Origin: Shewanella sp. MTB7
GTDB taxonomy: Bacteria > Pseudomonadota > Gammaproteobacteria > Enterobacterales > Shewanellaceae
Assembly (NCBI RefSeq): GCF_027571385.1
Contig: NZ_CP085636.1
Location: forward strand, 6,179,001-6,243,000
Reading direction: 5' to 3'
DNA: 64,000 bases
The notes below the pieces were generated by a model that was given only the letters and a program-made list of their open reading frames with translations, made no database searches and was not told the origin of the DNA. This document shows, piece by piece, positions 16,402-25,190 of this stretch. Position 1 is the stretch's first letter. The number at the start of each line of letters is the position of its first letter. Made by a program: the position numbers and the translations under genes.

Positions 16402-18099
16402 TTATCGAAGTTGCTTTTCAGGATCTTGAAGGATGTCTTCAAACATATCTTTTACGCGGCAGTCGCCACACATTTTTAATCGTTCGATGTTTGCACTAAA
16501 GGCACTATGACCTCCGACAACTTCCAACATCCGATCCACCATAGATTGAGTGGCAAAAGGTGTTCCACAACTAATACAATTAAATGGCGCTTCCTCTTTT
16601 AGAGTCTGATGCTGCTGACGTTCGAACTTATCAAAATTTATTTGTGAAGTGAGGCTAATTGCATTCTCAGGACAAGCTGACTCACATAAGCCACACTGTA
16701 CACAGTCTTGCTCTACGAAATGCAAGGCGGGCTTATCACCACCATCGGTCAAAGCTTGAGTGGGGCAGGTAGACACACAGGAGAGACAAAGCGTGCAGCT
16801 TTCGGTATTAACACTGACTTCGCCGTAGGGAAGATTACTTTGACTCAGGCAAGTGTCAACCGACGCGGCTTGTTCGTTCAGATGATCGATAGCCGCGTAC
16901 AAGGTATTACGCTTAGTCGTTGCTGCAAACTCGCCGGGGACAATCACTGGCCAGTTAGCACTGATCTCCAGCAATTCAGTCAGATCGCCAATACTAGTTT
17001 CATCGATAAGAGCAATACGTTGGGGTTGACCCATCTCATCGAGAATGTCGTTAGCCAGCTTATACTCACCTTGCAACATCTGCGTTAAAGTGGGTGCAGT
17101 AGCTTCAGTGTTTAGCACTAAAATCTGACGAGCACCCCAAGCTAAGGCCGACATCCAGTGATCCATACTCGCCACGGTGACCTCTTCCAAGACGACGGGA
17201 ATAACACTACCGGGTAAGTCTTTACCTACCAAGGCAGCACCATTAGCCGCATCATGAAACAGAATAACTGGAGCCAATTGTGCTTGGTCGCGAAAACGAG
17301 TCACTAGTTTATGCAGGTAGGAATGCAGTGCTTGTGGTGTCGGCAAATCGTAACTGATCGCGCCCGTAGGACAAGCATTAGTACAGCTACCTGCACCGTG
17401 ACAAAGATAGGGGTCGATCTCAATTAGCTTGTTAATGCTTTTTATGGCATCGGCAGGGCAAAAATTAAGGCAACGATTACAACCATCAATACCATTACGA
17501 TTATGCGCACATATGGCGCTATTCACTTTAACGTAACGTGGCTTATCAAACTCACCAATCATATCTGGAAGTTGGGCAATGGCCTCTTCAAGTTTAGTTT
17601 CATCTTGGCCGACATAAAAATAGCCAGGCGGTAGCATTTCAAGATTAATACAGGGAGATTGACTCAAATCTAAGATTAGATCGAAATGAGCTTTACGTAT
17701 CGCCACCGTACTTAAGTCAACAGAACGTGTGTCTGAAGCAGAAGGAGCGTCGGACTCATGCTCAACTTTTACTTGAAACTGCCCTAAGAAGCCCTTGATC
17801 TCAATAAGCTTGTTATAGAAAGTTTCAACATCTTCGGCGCTGGCCATCACTTTTTCCAGATGAGCTTCATCTTGGTTAGTAACTGACTCATTAGCTAATA
17901 TGGCCAACTTGCCCATATTTGATAACTTGCCCGCTGTTAGACGAGCCAGATCTTCCGGCCCAATAATGAGCACGTTTCCTTCAGTGGTATAACTTACGGT
18001 TGGCGGGATCAGATTTTGAAGGATCTGAGTATTGACCAACACCTGTTGTCGAACCTCTTTGAGTTCAACTTGGCTATTATTATTCAAATGTTTGCTCAC
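16402..18099 (-). CDS. Multi-cluster 4Fe-4S ferredoxin, formate dehydrogenase accessory
   Basis: A 565-residue protein beginning with GTG at 18099 (the nearby ATG is followed at once by a stop). There are several ferredoxin motifs: CNRCLNFCPADA and CHGAGSCTNACPTGA near residues 205-245, then CTLCLSCVSTCPTQA and CVQCGLCESACPENA near 430-480, and a C-terminal CISCGTPF / CGDCRV pair that could bind zinc or another cluster. No signal peptide is seen, so it is probably cytoplasmic. It is found upstream of TorD-type and formate dehydrogenase genes, suggesting a role in cofactor delivery or electron supply during maturation. Confidence 0.85.
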   Translation of the reverse strand: MSKHLNNNSQVELKEVRQQVLVNTQILQNLIPPTVSYTTEGNVLIIGPEDLARLTAGKLSNMGKLAILANESVTNQDEAHLEKVMASAEDVETFYNKLIEIKGFLGQFQVKVEHESDAPSASDTRSVDLSTVAIRKAHFDLILDLSQSPCINLEMLPPGYFYVGQDETKLEEAIAQLPDMIGEFDKPRYVKVNSAICAHNRNGIDGCNRCLNFCPADAIKSINKLIEIDPYLCHGAGSCTNACPTGAISYDLPTPQALHSYLHKLVTRFRDQAQLAPVILFHDAANGAALVGKDLPGSVIPVVLEEVTVASMDHWMSALAWGARQILVLNTEATAPTLTQMLQGEYKLANDILDEMGQPQRIALIDETSIGDLTELLEISANWPVIVPGEFAATTKRNTLYAAIDHLNEQAASVDTCLSQSNLPYGEVSVNTESCTLCLSCVSTCPTQALTDGGDKPALHFVEQDCVQCGLCESACPENAISLTSQINFDKFERQQHQTLKEEAPFNCISCGTPFATQSMVDRMLEVVGGHSAFSANIERLKMCGDCRVKDMFEDILQDPEKQLR

Positions 18100-18221
18100 A
18101 TTTTATTCCCGAACACTTTTGGCTGTTACTGTCAGCTCTTCTGAATCATTCTTTTTAGACGCTCAGAAAGACAGCAATTCACATACCAAAATTACGGTCA
18201 TTAAACTTCTCTTAAGTGACG

Positions 18222-18812
18222 TTAAGAAACACTACTCTTTGGTTCGTCACCGGACTCTGGTTCATTTTGGGGCACTTCATCAATAGTACCGTCCAAAATG
18301 TCCTCTGTTGTATCACTTAATAAACGTGTATCTTTAGGCTCGGTTTGAGCCAGCTCCAGCGCTTCATTCTCAGCCGTTTCGTCATCACTTTTAGTCACAT
18401 GGCGGAAAATTTTCTTGGCAAGTTCAGCTGAGTGTTCCGCGGTTAGTTTAGGTTGATTACTATAATCTAGGGCATATTCAAGCAAACCATCAATCTCACT
18501 GTATTGAGGTTGTTTCCATAGCGCCTTAAGCGCAGCAGCTTTAGCTAGCGGATCGACATTCGCCCCCATAAAGCTAGCGAAACTCCCCCCTATCTCAATT
18601 TTCTCTGGATCAGGCAGATCTTCAGCCGTGAGTATCTGTTTTTCAGTTTCCGGCACAGATTGTTGCTCAGCAGCCTGGTCAGAAAGAGGAGCTGTAACCG
18701 ACGGCTCTTGAACTATCTCTGCTTGCTCAGCAACCAGCTCAGCATCTTCAGCCAATTTCTCCTCTTCAACCTTTTGGCGACGAAGATTCCAACGTGACAG
18801 CAATCCACTCAT
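18222..18812 (-). CDS. DUF3306 protein
   Basis: A 196-residue acidic protein with an N-terminal SGLLSRWNLRRQKV motif, a low-complexity Glu/Ala/Gln-rich middle, a conserved core (LPDPEKIEIGGSFASFMG ... ALKALWKQPQYSEIDGLLEYALDY), and a Glu-rich tail. This matches the DUF3306 family, which accompanies DUF3305 and molybdopterin oxidoreductase operons. Its start overlaps the stop of the preceding DUF3305 gene by four bases, indicating translational coupling. The function is unknown to me. Confidence 0.85.
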   Translation of the reverse strand: MSGLLSRWNLRRQKVEEEKLAEDAELVAEQAEIVQEPSVTAPLSDQAAEQQSVPETEKQILTAEDLPDPEKIEIGGSFASFMGANVDPLAKAAALKALWKQPQYSEIDGLLEYALDYSNQPKLTAEHSAELAKKIFRHVTKSDDETAENEALELAQTEPKDTRLLSDTTEDILDGTIDEVPQNEPESGDEPKSSVS

Positions 18813-19282
18813 GAGCCAATCTTCCCAAAATCACTATTATTACTCGGCCCTTCATTCTTACGCCGGTTAACATGTTTACGACGATGGGCACTAATTTCCA
18901 CTTCGCCATGACGAGTAATGAAAGCTTCGATCCAGCAAGCAATGGCTTCTGGCATCGGTAAATTCAATACAGGGGTATCACCTTCGAGACAACCGGCTGC
19001 GACATTTTGATCAGCAGATATCATAGCGGGTACCCAGTCACCATTCTCGAGTTCATCACAGACGATGAACAACATAGCGTTGTCCATATCGAGATTAATA
19101 CGGTAGCTTCCACGCTCATCTTTATGCAGCTCGAGCATAATGAGTTCGGAGCCTTCTGGGGCTGCATGAGTTGCTGGTAGAAATTGATCGAGCTCCCAGC
19201 TGACAGAGATCCAGCGTCCAACTTGTTTCTCGATTCGATTTAAAGAAACGTGCATAGGCCATTGGCTTTCAGTATGTAGCAT
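18809..19282 (-). CDS. DUF3305 protein, first gene of the second formate dehydrogenase operon
   Basis: A 157-residue protein with the conserved VSLNRIEKQVGRWISVSWEL opening and an LELHKDERGSYRINL segment, matching DUF3305. No signal peptide is seen. It overlaps the next gene (DUF3306) by four bases. The pair is typically found with formate dehydrogenase, TorD and ferredoxin genes, pointing to enzyme maturation, but no activity can be assigned. Confidence 0.85.
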   Translation of the reverse strand: MLHTESQWPMHVSLNRIEKQVGRWISVSWELDQFLPATHAAPEGSELIMLELHKDERGSYRINLDMDNAMLFIVCDELENGDWVPAMISADQNVAAGCLEGDTPVLNLPMPEAIACWIEAFITRHGEVEISAHRRKHVNRRKNEGPSNNSDFGKIGS

Positions 19283-19820
19283 TCATCTCACCTTAACGTG
19301 TAGCTAGCAGATAATCACATAAGACTAGCCAGCTAAATAACGAGTATTTACGCACCTTGATTCACATATACCAAACCACTTCAAAATGCTCGTTTCAGAG
19401 TCCCTGTAGAATAGCTGAACAAGGCAGTGATTGAGAGAATGTTATTCCCTTGTTGATGTCACTAACACGATGCAGATATTTTACAGGAACTCCCGAAGGG
19501 CAAGGCGATAAGCAACATATTTCAGCATTATGAAATATTGAATTAGAATAACTAGTCCAGCAATTTCATCTATTGAACTCTGCCACTTCTCAACATGCTG
19601 AATCCTACATGTCGAGGTTGCTTGGGTAACTAGCAATATATGTGCCAGCCTTAATGTTGCAGTTATTTGAGCTGGATCATTCTTTTCACGCTATAAATAG
19701 GACATTTTGTCCAGCATATATTTCAGATTAGGACAGAAAAGGACGTTTCTCCCTCGATAAAAAACAGAAAATGAGAAAGATCACGCATTCAACTAAGGAA
19801 TCGAAACCTAGGAACAAAAA
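19283..19820. other. Divergent regulatory region between formate dehydrogenase operon and fdhD
   Basis: About 540 bases with no gene. It must hold the promoters for the leftward DUF3305-fdh operon and the rightward fdhD. The section from about 19375 begins 'TATACCAAACCACTTCAAAATGC', close to degenerate TATACCCAAGC starts seen at 36390, 40627 and 46160, so part of it may be a dispersed intergenic repeat. No perfect operator or terminator was recognised. Confidence 0.4.
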
Positions 19821-20726
19821 TTGCTATGCTATTATCGTCCATTGTCTAATCATGAGTCTCTAGCCTTGAGCCAGCATAAACCTAGCTTAATTAAAACTGA
19901 TGCAGAAGTTCCTTTAACTATCGCTGTTAACGCCATTGATGAACATGGCGAACAAGTTGAAAAACACATTGCGTGTGAACGACCCCTAACGATTTATTTA
20001 AACTGGCGTCCTATTGTGACCCTAATGACCCTAGGGGCAAGAGCCGAAATGCTTGCTTTAGGCTACTTAAAAAATCAAGGATTTATCTCAGATCTTGAGC
20101 AGTTAGAATCTGTGATTATCGATTGGGATGTCAGCTCTGCGGCCGTCATTACCAAAGAAATTACGGCAGATTTAGAAGCCAAGCTTTCAGAAAAAACCGT
20201 CACAACAGGTTGCGGACAAGGTACTGTTTACGGTGGGTTTATGGATGGGCTTGATGAGATAAATCTCCCCCAGCCCCAACTAAAACAAAGTATGATCTAC
20301 AGCTTACTCAACAATATTAATGCCTACAATGAAACCTACAAGAATGCCGGAGCCGTTCATGGTTGTGGTCTCTGCCAAGGTGACAATATTGTCGGTTTTG
20401 TCGAAGATGTAGGCCGTCATAATGCGGTCGATACCCTCGCAGGTGAAATGTGGTTAAAGCAAGATATTGGACACAACAAAATATTCTACACCACGGGACG
20501 TTTGACCTCTGAAATGGTGATAAAAATCGCCAAAATGGGCATCCCAGTGGTGCTGTCGAGAAGTGGTGCTACCCAGATGGGACTTGAGCTTGCTCAAAAA
20601 CTTGGCATTACTATGATAGCTCGAGCGAAAGGCAAACACTTTCTCATCTACAACGGCGCCGAAAATATCGAATTCGATGCAATTCCTCCCAAACGTCCTA
20701 AAAACCAACAGAAAACGTTTAAATGA
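19821..20726 (+). CDS. fdhD: Formate dehydrogenase sulfurtransferase FdhD
   Basis: A 301-residue protein of the FdhD family, which passes sulfur from a cysteine desulfurase to the molybdenum cofactor before insertion into formate dehydrogenase. The conserved VEDVGRHNAVDTLAGEMW segment and the STSG-like TTGRLTSEMVIK and SRSGAT segments are present. The start is TTG at 19821 with AGGAA six bases upstream; no in-frame ATG lies nearby. At the position of the E. coli CxxC loop I see only one cysteine (TTGCGQGT); a CxxC occurs instead later, as HGCGLCQGD. It is divergent from the second formate dehydrogenase operon. Confidence 0.93.
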   Translation: MLCYYRPLSNHESLALSQHKPSLIKTDAEVPLTIAVNAIDEHGEQVEKHIACERPLTIYLNWRPIVTLMTLGARAEMLALGYLKNQGFISDLEQLESVIIDWDVSSAAVITKEITADLEAKLSEKTVTTGCGQGTVYGGFMDGLDEINLPQPQLKQSMIYSLLNNINAYNETYKNAGAVHGCGLCQGDNIVGFVEDVGRHNAVDTLAGEMWLKQDIGHNKIFYTTGRLTSEMVIKIAKMGIPVVLSRSGATQMGLELAQKLGITMIARAKGKHFLIYNGAENIEFDAIPPKRPKNQQKTFK

Positions 20727-20766
20727 AACCAAAACTAAATCAGCGTGACCTTGCTAGGAAACAGAG

Positions 20767-21672
20767 ATGATAGAGCCAAGCGAACTCATTTATATGAGCG
20801 CCAAACAGGTCGCCGAGTACCTAGACCTTAATGAAAAGAAGGTCTACTCCATGGCGAACGATCGAGTATTACCTGCGACAAAAATAACAGGTAAATGGTT
20901 GTTTCCTAAAATATTAATAGATCGTTGGATTATGGATTCCTGCCACAGTGGCATGTTATCAGATCGCATGCACATTACTGGCAGTGACGACCCCTTACTC
21001 TCCATGCTAGTGTCGCGCCTCATGACCCAAATCGGCAAAAGCGATCTGGTTAGTTACAGCTCCACAGGCTCGCGAATGGGGTTGGACTTATTGTCCAGAG
21101 GCTATGCCGATGTCTGCACTCTGCACTGGGGCAGTGTCGATGAACGTAATATACGTCACCCTGCACTACTGAAGAGCTACCCCAATCATCAGCAGTGGGT
21201 CATGGTCCACGGTTACACCAGAAAACAAGGCCTGATGGTACGTAGCGACATGCTACAACAGTGCCAAGAAGAGGATAAAATAGTCTCTCTCCCTTGGCGC
21301 TGGGTCGCCAGACAAGCTGGCGCAGGCAGCCAACAGCATCTAGAGCATTGGCTAATGAAGCAAGGCGCGGCTATGTCCCACTTGAATACTAACGTCATAG
21401 CTTACAGCGAGCGTGAACTGGCCGCCTATGTGGCTCGAGGCGATGCTGATATCGGTTTTGGTTGCCAATCAGTCGCTATGGAAAGTGGGCTTGCCTTTAT
21501 TCCGTTAGTCACAGAATCATTTGACTTCGTGATGCCACAGGGAATCTACTTCCGTCGCCAATTACAGCACCTGTTTGATATGTTAGCCAGTACTCAAACA
21601 AGGCAGTTAGCAGCCACTTTGGGTGGCTATGATTTAACGGATTGTGGACAGTTACTCTGGAACCCTTCTTAG
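20767..21672 (+). CDS. HTH regulator with substrate-binding-protein domain
   Basis: A 301-residue one-component regulator. Residues about 10-55 form an excisionase/MerR-type helix-turn-helix (SAKQVAEYLDLNEKKVYSMANDRVLPATKITGKWLF, in parts). Residues about 75-300 look like a type 2 periplasmic-binding-protein domain of the kind found with molybdate- or tungstate-responsive regulators (SYSSTGSRMGLDLL, GDADIGFGCQSVAMESGLAFIPL). No signal peptide is present, so the binding domain is cytoplasmic. It lies 40 bases after fdhD and probably in one operon with it. A role in sensing molybdate, tungstate or another ligand to control formate dehydrogenase genes is an inference. Confidence 0.8.
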   Translation: MIEPSELIYMSAKQVAEYLDLNEKKVYSMANDRVLPATKITGKWLFPKILIDRWIMDSCHSGMLSDRMHITGSDDPLLSMLVSRLMTQIGKSDLVSYSSTGSRMGLDLLSRGYADVCTLHWGSVDERNIRHPALLKSYPNHQQWVMVHGYTRKQGLMVRSDMLQQCQEEDKIVSLPWRWVARQAGAGSQQHLEHWLMKQGAAMSHLNTNVIAYSERELAAYVARGDADIGFGCQSVAMESGLAFIPLVTESFDFVMPQGIYFRRQLQHLFDMLASTQTRQLAATLGGYDLTDCGQLLWNPS

Positions 21673-21699
21673 AGGTATTAGTTGAGGATTGTCGGTTAA

Positions 21700-22020
21700 C
21701 AATCTGGCTAAATAACATTTATTGTTGAGTCTGGGTTTATTGGTACTTAGCAAGTTTGATTGATAACCATGGCCTTATGGTTATCAATTGCTTGAAGCAG
21801 TCTTATGCACAGATACTTTTACGAGACGCCGTAAATACGTTCCCTGTAGGCTCTACGGTTTCATCCCTGAAACCGAAGCTCGCAGCCGCACTTACACCCG
21901 GTTAGAAAAGCATTATCAATTCACCCATAGAGTTTTAAGTAAAACGTTGACTCAACAGGTATTTATTTTCAAATTAGATAATTGAATTTAAATAATTTTA
22001 GACTCAATATACTTCATCCC
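21700..22020. repeat. Mosaic palindromic intergenic repeat, locus A left arm
   Basis: This gene-free stretch contains a 12-bp-arm inverted repeat (ATTGATAACCAT at 21759-21770 and its complement at 21777-21788, six-base spacer). The same inverted repeat with a different spacer occurs at 47509-47538. It continues with a segment (about 21808-21895) resembling 47675-47840 of the second locus, including GATACTTnT, TnCCTnTAGnCTCTAC and an AGCCGCA end. A small palindrome, GTTTCA-tccc-TGAAAC, lies near 21857-21872. A 65-codon frame at 21788-21985 falls on this repeat and is probably not a gene. Confidence 0.6.
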
Positions 22021-22040
22021 TCTCACCAAGAGCCATTTAA

Positions 22041-23678
22041 ATGTCATCAGAAGTTAAGATTGATTGGTCAAACCCATTAGCATTAGAAAACAGTACCGAT
22101 GGCTTTCCAGCCGATCAACTAGACCGAGAAAAGTATGCCAAGTTTCTTACGCATTTTTTAGCGTCTAAGGGGGTTAGTAGCTCAAGTGAAAAACATAACT
22201 ATGTACTAAACCTCAATGCCGAATGGGGCTCAGGAAAGTCTTACTTTTTACGGCGCTGGGCAGAAGATTTAAAAGGTACTTATCCAGTTGTCTATGTCGA
22301 CGCTTGGAAGCAAGATTATTCAGACGATCCCTTAATGACTGTTATCTCATCCATGATTAAGCAGTTAAGAGAGCAAGCAGACAAAGGTGCTGAAGATCCT
22401 CTATTCAAAACTCCACGCAAATTAATCGGCTTACTAAAAGCAGCCGCCCCCAGCATAGCTCGCGGGCTTGCAACAAAATACTTGGGTGTCGATCCAGTAA
22501 AAATTATCCAGCAAGCCGATGATGAAGATATTGGTGAAACCGTCAAAGACAGTGATGGCAAAGAAATGGATATGGGCTTGGCTGCATCCAAGATGGTTGA
22601 ACATTTACTAAGTGAACACGATGCAAAATCATCGGCAATTAGCAGCTTAAAGGTTAATGTCGAGCAATGGGTAGAAGCTGTTGTCGGCCTAAAAGAAAAG
22701 CACCACCCTGCATTTATTTTTATTGATGAACTAGACCGTTGCAGACCAAGCTATGCAGTTGAGATGCTTGAAACGATTAAGCACATTTTTGACATTCCAG
22801 GAGTGGTATTTGTTGTCGCTACGGATACAGAGCAATTACAGCATACTGTTAAGGCTATTTATGGCGAAGGATTCGATGCTCGTACATATCTAGGTAGATT
22901 CTTTAACAGCCGATACACCCTAAAAGTGCCATCGTTTGAAAAGCTACTACCAGTGCACTGTGATATGGAAAAGCTTTCTCTGTCATACCTCCAAAGTAGA
23001 AAAATCAATAACTGGCCAGAGCTAGATGTAACTACTGATGAACCTTCAAGTTCTGAGCTTAAAAATCTAACAGCGATATATAACTCTTTTTCACTACCAG
23101 CTAGGCAAATTATTCAGATAACTGAACGATTAATTTCAATTGTTGAAAACTTAAAAGAAAATTCAAACATTAATCTACTTTACTTAGCTTTCCTTCTCTG
23201 CCTAAGAGAGAAAAATCAGGCCTTATATGACTTAGTATTAACAAAAGATATGGAGCATCAACTGGACAATAAAGAACAACTAGGCTACGAAGTAAGTGGA
23301 ATAGTTTCAGGCAGTGACTCAAAAAAAATTAGCATAGGCTTAAGGCCTAGTAGTTTATTTACCGAAGGGGATGCCAGTTATTTAAATCCTATTGCTACTG
23401 CCAACAACATTATTGAGGACAGTCAATATGAGTTAGGTGTTTACTCATTTATTGTGGTTTCACACACCCTCATAAAATCAGGTCACCCAAGAAGCTCAAA
23501 CCTCCGAGGGGAAGCTATTCGTTCTTTATCAAATCGGAACAACTGTTCAGATACTAAGAGTTGGTTTATCCTTTTAGCTGAAACAGAAAATAAAAAAAGT
23601 AACTATGGCATGACAGCATACAAAGATTTGGTCGAACTAGCTTCTGCGCTAGATATGCCTAAGCCGGAAGAAGCGTGA
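22041..23678 (+). CDS. KAP-family P-loop NTPase
   Basis: A 545-residue STAND/KAP-type NTPase. Walker A is WGSGKS (GSGKS 63-67), Walker B is FIFIDELDRC (about 225-234), and it is followed by the family-typical PSYAVEMLETIKHIF and VVFVVATDTEQL segments and an arginine-containing ARTYLGRFFNSRY region. No transmembrane segment is obvious, unlike many KAP proteins. PifA of plasmid F, which blocks phage T7, belongs to this family, and KAP NTPases are common in defence islands; a defence role here is an inference. It is a single gene with repeats on both sides and no operon partner. Confidence 0.88.
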   Translation: MSSEVKIDWSNPLALENSTDGFPADQLDREKYAKFLTHFLASKGVSSSSEKHNYVLNLNAEWGSGKSYFLRRWAEDLKGTYPVVYVDAWKQDYSDDPLMTVISSMIKQLREQADKGAEDPLFKTPRKLIGLLKAAAPSIARGLATKYLGVDPVKIIQQADDEDIGETVKDSDGKEMDMGLAASKMVEHLLSEHDAKSSAISSLKVNVEQWVEAVVGLKEKHHPAFIFIDELDRCRPSYAVEMLETIKHIFDIPGVVFVVATDTEQLQHTVKAIYGEGFDARTYLGRFFNSRYTLKVPSFEKLLPVHCDMEKLSLSYLQSRKINNWPELDVTTDEPSSSELKNLTAIYNSFSLPARQIIQITERLISIVENLKENSNINLLYLAFLLCLREKNQALYDLVLTKDMEHQLDNKEQLGYEVSGIVSGSDSKKISIGLRPSSLFTEGDASYLNPIATANNIIEDSQYELGVYSFIVVSHTLIKSGHPRSSNLRGEAIRSLSNRNNCSDTKSWFILLAETENKKSNYGMTAYKDLVELASALDMPKPEEA

Positions 23679-23689
23679 AACTACTAGGC

Positions 23690-24160
23690 CAATAACAACA
23701 CTTCATTCAAAGGAAACACCGATTTCCCCATCGAAGTTGCCAAAATGCGTTGGAATAAATCGCGTGAATCCGACATGGATGTCGGCGTAGCTTTCGCGGG
23801 GCAGGATGCCCCATCGGAAGCGTTAGTGATTTATCCAAAAGCATGAGGATCGACAACTTCGCCGGGGCGTCATGTTACTTTGGTTTACAAAGAATCAAGG
23901 GCGAAGGTCATGACGATGACATCTCTGAGCGAGAGGTATTGGATATTAGACAGGGACGTCGTTGATAAGGCCGCTCTTTAACATCCATGTTATCGCGGCA
24001 TTTGTGAATCCATTCACAGCAGACAGCAGTCCTCCTTGCCCGGGTGTGGGTTGGAGACCCACGACGTTTATCAAGTGAAGCTTGATTTCCTAACCCGAAC
24101 CTTTAACAGAGAGTTAGCCAACCATTAGACCAGTTAACTATGAGAGTTCACGACATTAGT
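23690..24160. repeat. Mosaic palindromic intergenic repeat, locus A right arm
   Basis: This roughly 470-base gene-free stretch is filled with short palindromes of differing sequence: CCGACAT-gg-ATGTCGG (23770-23785), GGGGCA-gga-TGCCCC (23798-23812), AACAT-cc-ATGTT and GTGAAT-cc-ATTCAC (about 23980-24016). It also contains GCGAGAGGTATTGGATA, similar to GCGAGAGACATGGATA at the second locus, and GGGTTGGAGACCCACGAC (24048-24065), which matches 17 of 18 bases at 48137-48154. The arms vary while complementarity is kept. Confidence 0.6.
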
Positions 24161-24189
24161 TGTTAGACCAAGTCTGACTTACATACCAA

Positions 24190-24873
24190 CTAGCTATCTA
24201 ACAGACTTATGACTATCACCTGCGATGTCTGCTCTGCAATTAACTGAGCTTCCAATTCACTTTCGTCAGTGCGAACTAACGTACCAGCAGCTATAACTTC
24301 ATTCGCCAAAATGACGCTACCGTTACTGACGTAGACGAGAGCTGGTGTCGGCAGTGTGATCTCATCCCCAGGATTGAGGTTGGCAACACTTATCTGGGTG
24401 CGGCTATCGAAGGTTTGCCCAGCGCCGCCATAAACGGGAGTGAGCTCGCCATTGATTGGTGAGTACAACTGATAAGCTGCAGGCTCGCCTAGACGTTCCG
24501 GCATCACCCAAAGTTGAATCATCTGATTCTCAACACTATCAGGGTTTATCTCGTTATGGGAAAAACCTTCACCACCAGCGCGTTGTACCTGTACCTGCTT
24601 AGCACTTATAGACTGGCCATGCTCTAGAGAACCCTCGTGATTTATACGTCCTTTGACCATTACAGAGATCACATCGACCTCTTTGTGTCCATGCATCATG
24701 GTTTCGCCTTTAGGCATAAACCTTGCGTCTGCCAGATAGACAAAATGACCTACGCCATCCCAGGTATTCAGCTCTTTCCCGCGGCCAAAGACACGACTGT
24801 CCATCACAAATCTATGCTCTTTTAAGCCAGCAAAGCCACCCTCTCTAAGATCAAAGCTTGATAATTTTTTCAT
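24190..24873 (-). CDS. Pirin-family protein
   Basis: A 227-residue bicupin of the pirin family. The metal-site segment MHGHKEVDVISVMVKG (about residues 61-76) and the RAGGEGFSHNEIN segment (about 98-110) are typical. The first cupin is complete; the second, C-terminal half is more divergent, as in bacterial YhaK/YhhW-type members, some of which have quercetin 2,3-dioxygenase activity. The natural substrate is unknown. Monocistronic by its surroundings. Confidence 0.88.
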   Translation of the reverse strand: MKKLSSFDLREGGFAGLKEHRFVMDSRVFGRGKELNTWDGVGHFVYLADARFMPKGETMMHGHKEVDVISVMVKGRINHEGSLEHGQSISAKQVQVQRAGGEGFSHNEINPDSVENQMIQLWVMPERLGEPAAYQLYSPINGELTPVYGGAGQTFDSRTQISVANLNPGDEITLPTPALVYVSNGSVILANEVIAAGTLVRTDESELEAQLIAEQTSQVIVISLLDS

Positions 24874-25190
24874 GACTTAACCCTCAATTTTCAATACAAA
24901 ATATATCCAATAAAGCTAGATTAACTTGCTATGAAAGAGAGATAAACAGACTAAATTGCAAGATACAGTTGCTATAAAGAGAACAATAAACAAGGATCGC
25001 TACTCGAGCTGCTAATATTAAAAACTAAGTTGCGTTTGAGCCTTAATAGAAGACCAATACCAAATAGATAGAGGAGATTTAAAATCAAGTGTGCGACTGT
25101 GACCATCCATGACAGGGATCTCACGGCCAAACTTACAGGACTGAGCAGTATGTCATTAGAAATACCTGCACATAAGATCGTTCCTAAGCG
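24874..25190. other. Intergenic stretch, no gene seen
   Basis: About 315 bases between the pirin and acetyltransferase genes. The part near 25095-25130 (ACCATCCATGACAGGGAT) resembles pieces of the mosaic palindromic repeats at 23.7-24.1 kb and could be a remnant of one. No RNA gene or terminator was recognised. Confidence 0.35.

Noticed and set aside
21788..21985. 65-codon plus-strand ORF
   Set aside because: It lies on the mosaic repeat, has no ribosome-binding site or domain, and its sequence is shared in part with a non-coding copy at 47.7 kb. It is most likely a by-product of the repeat.
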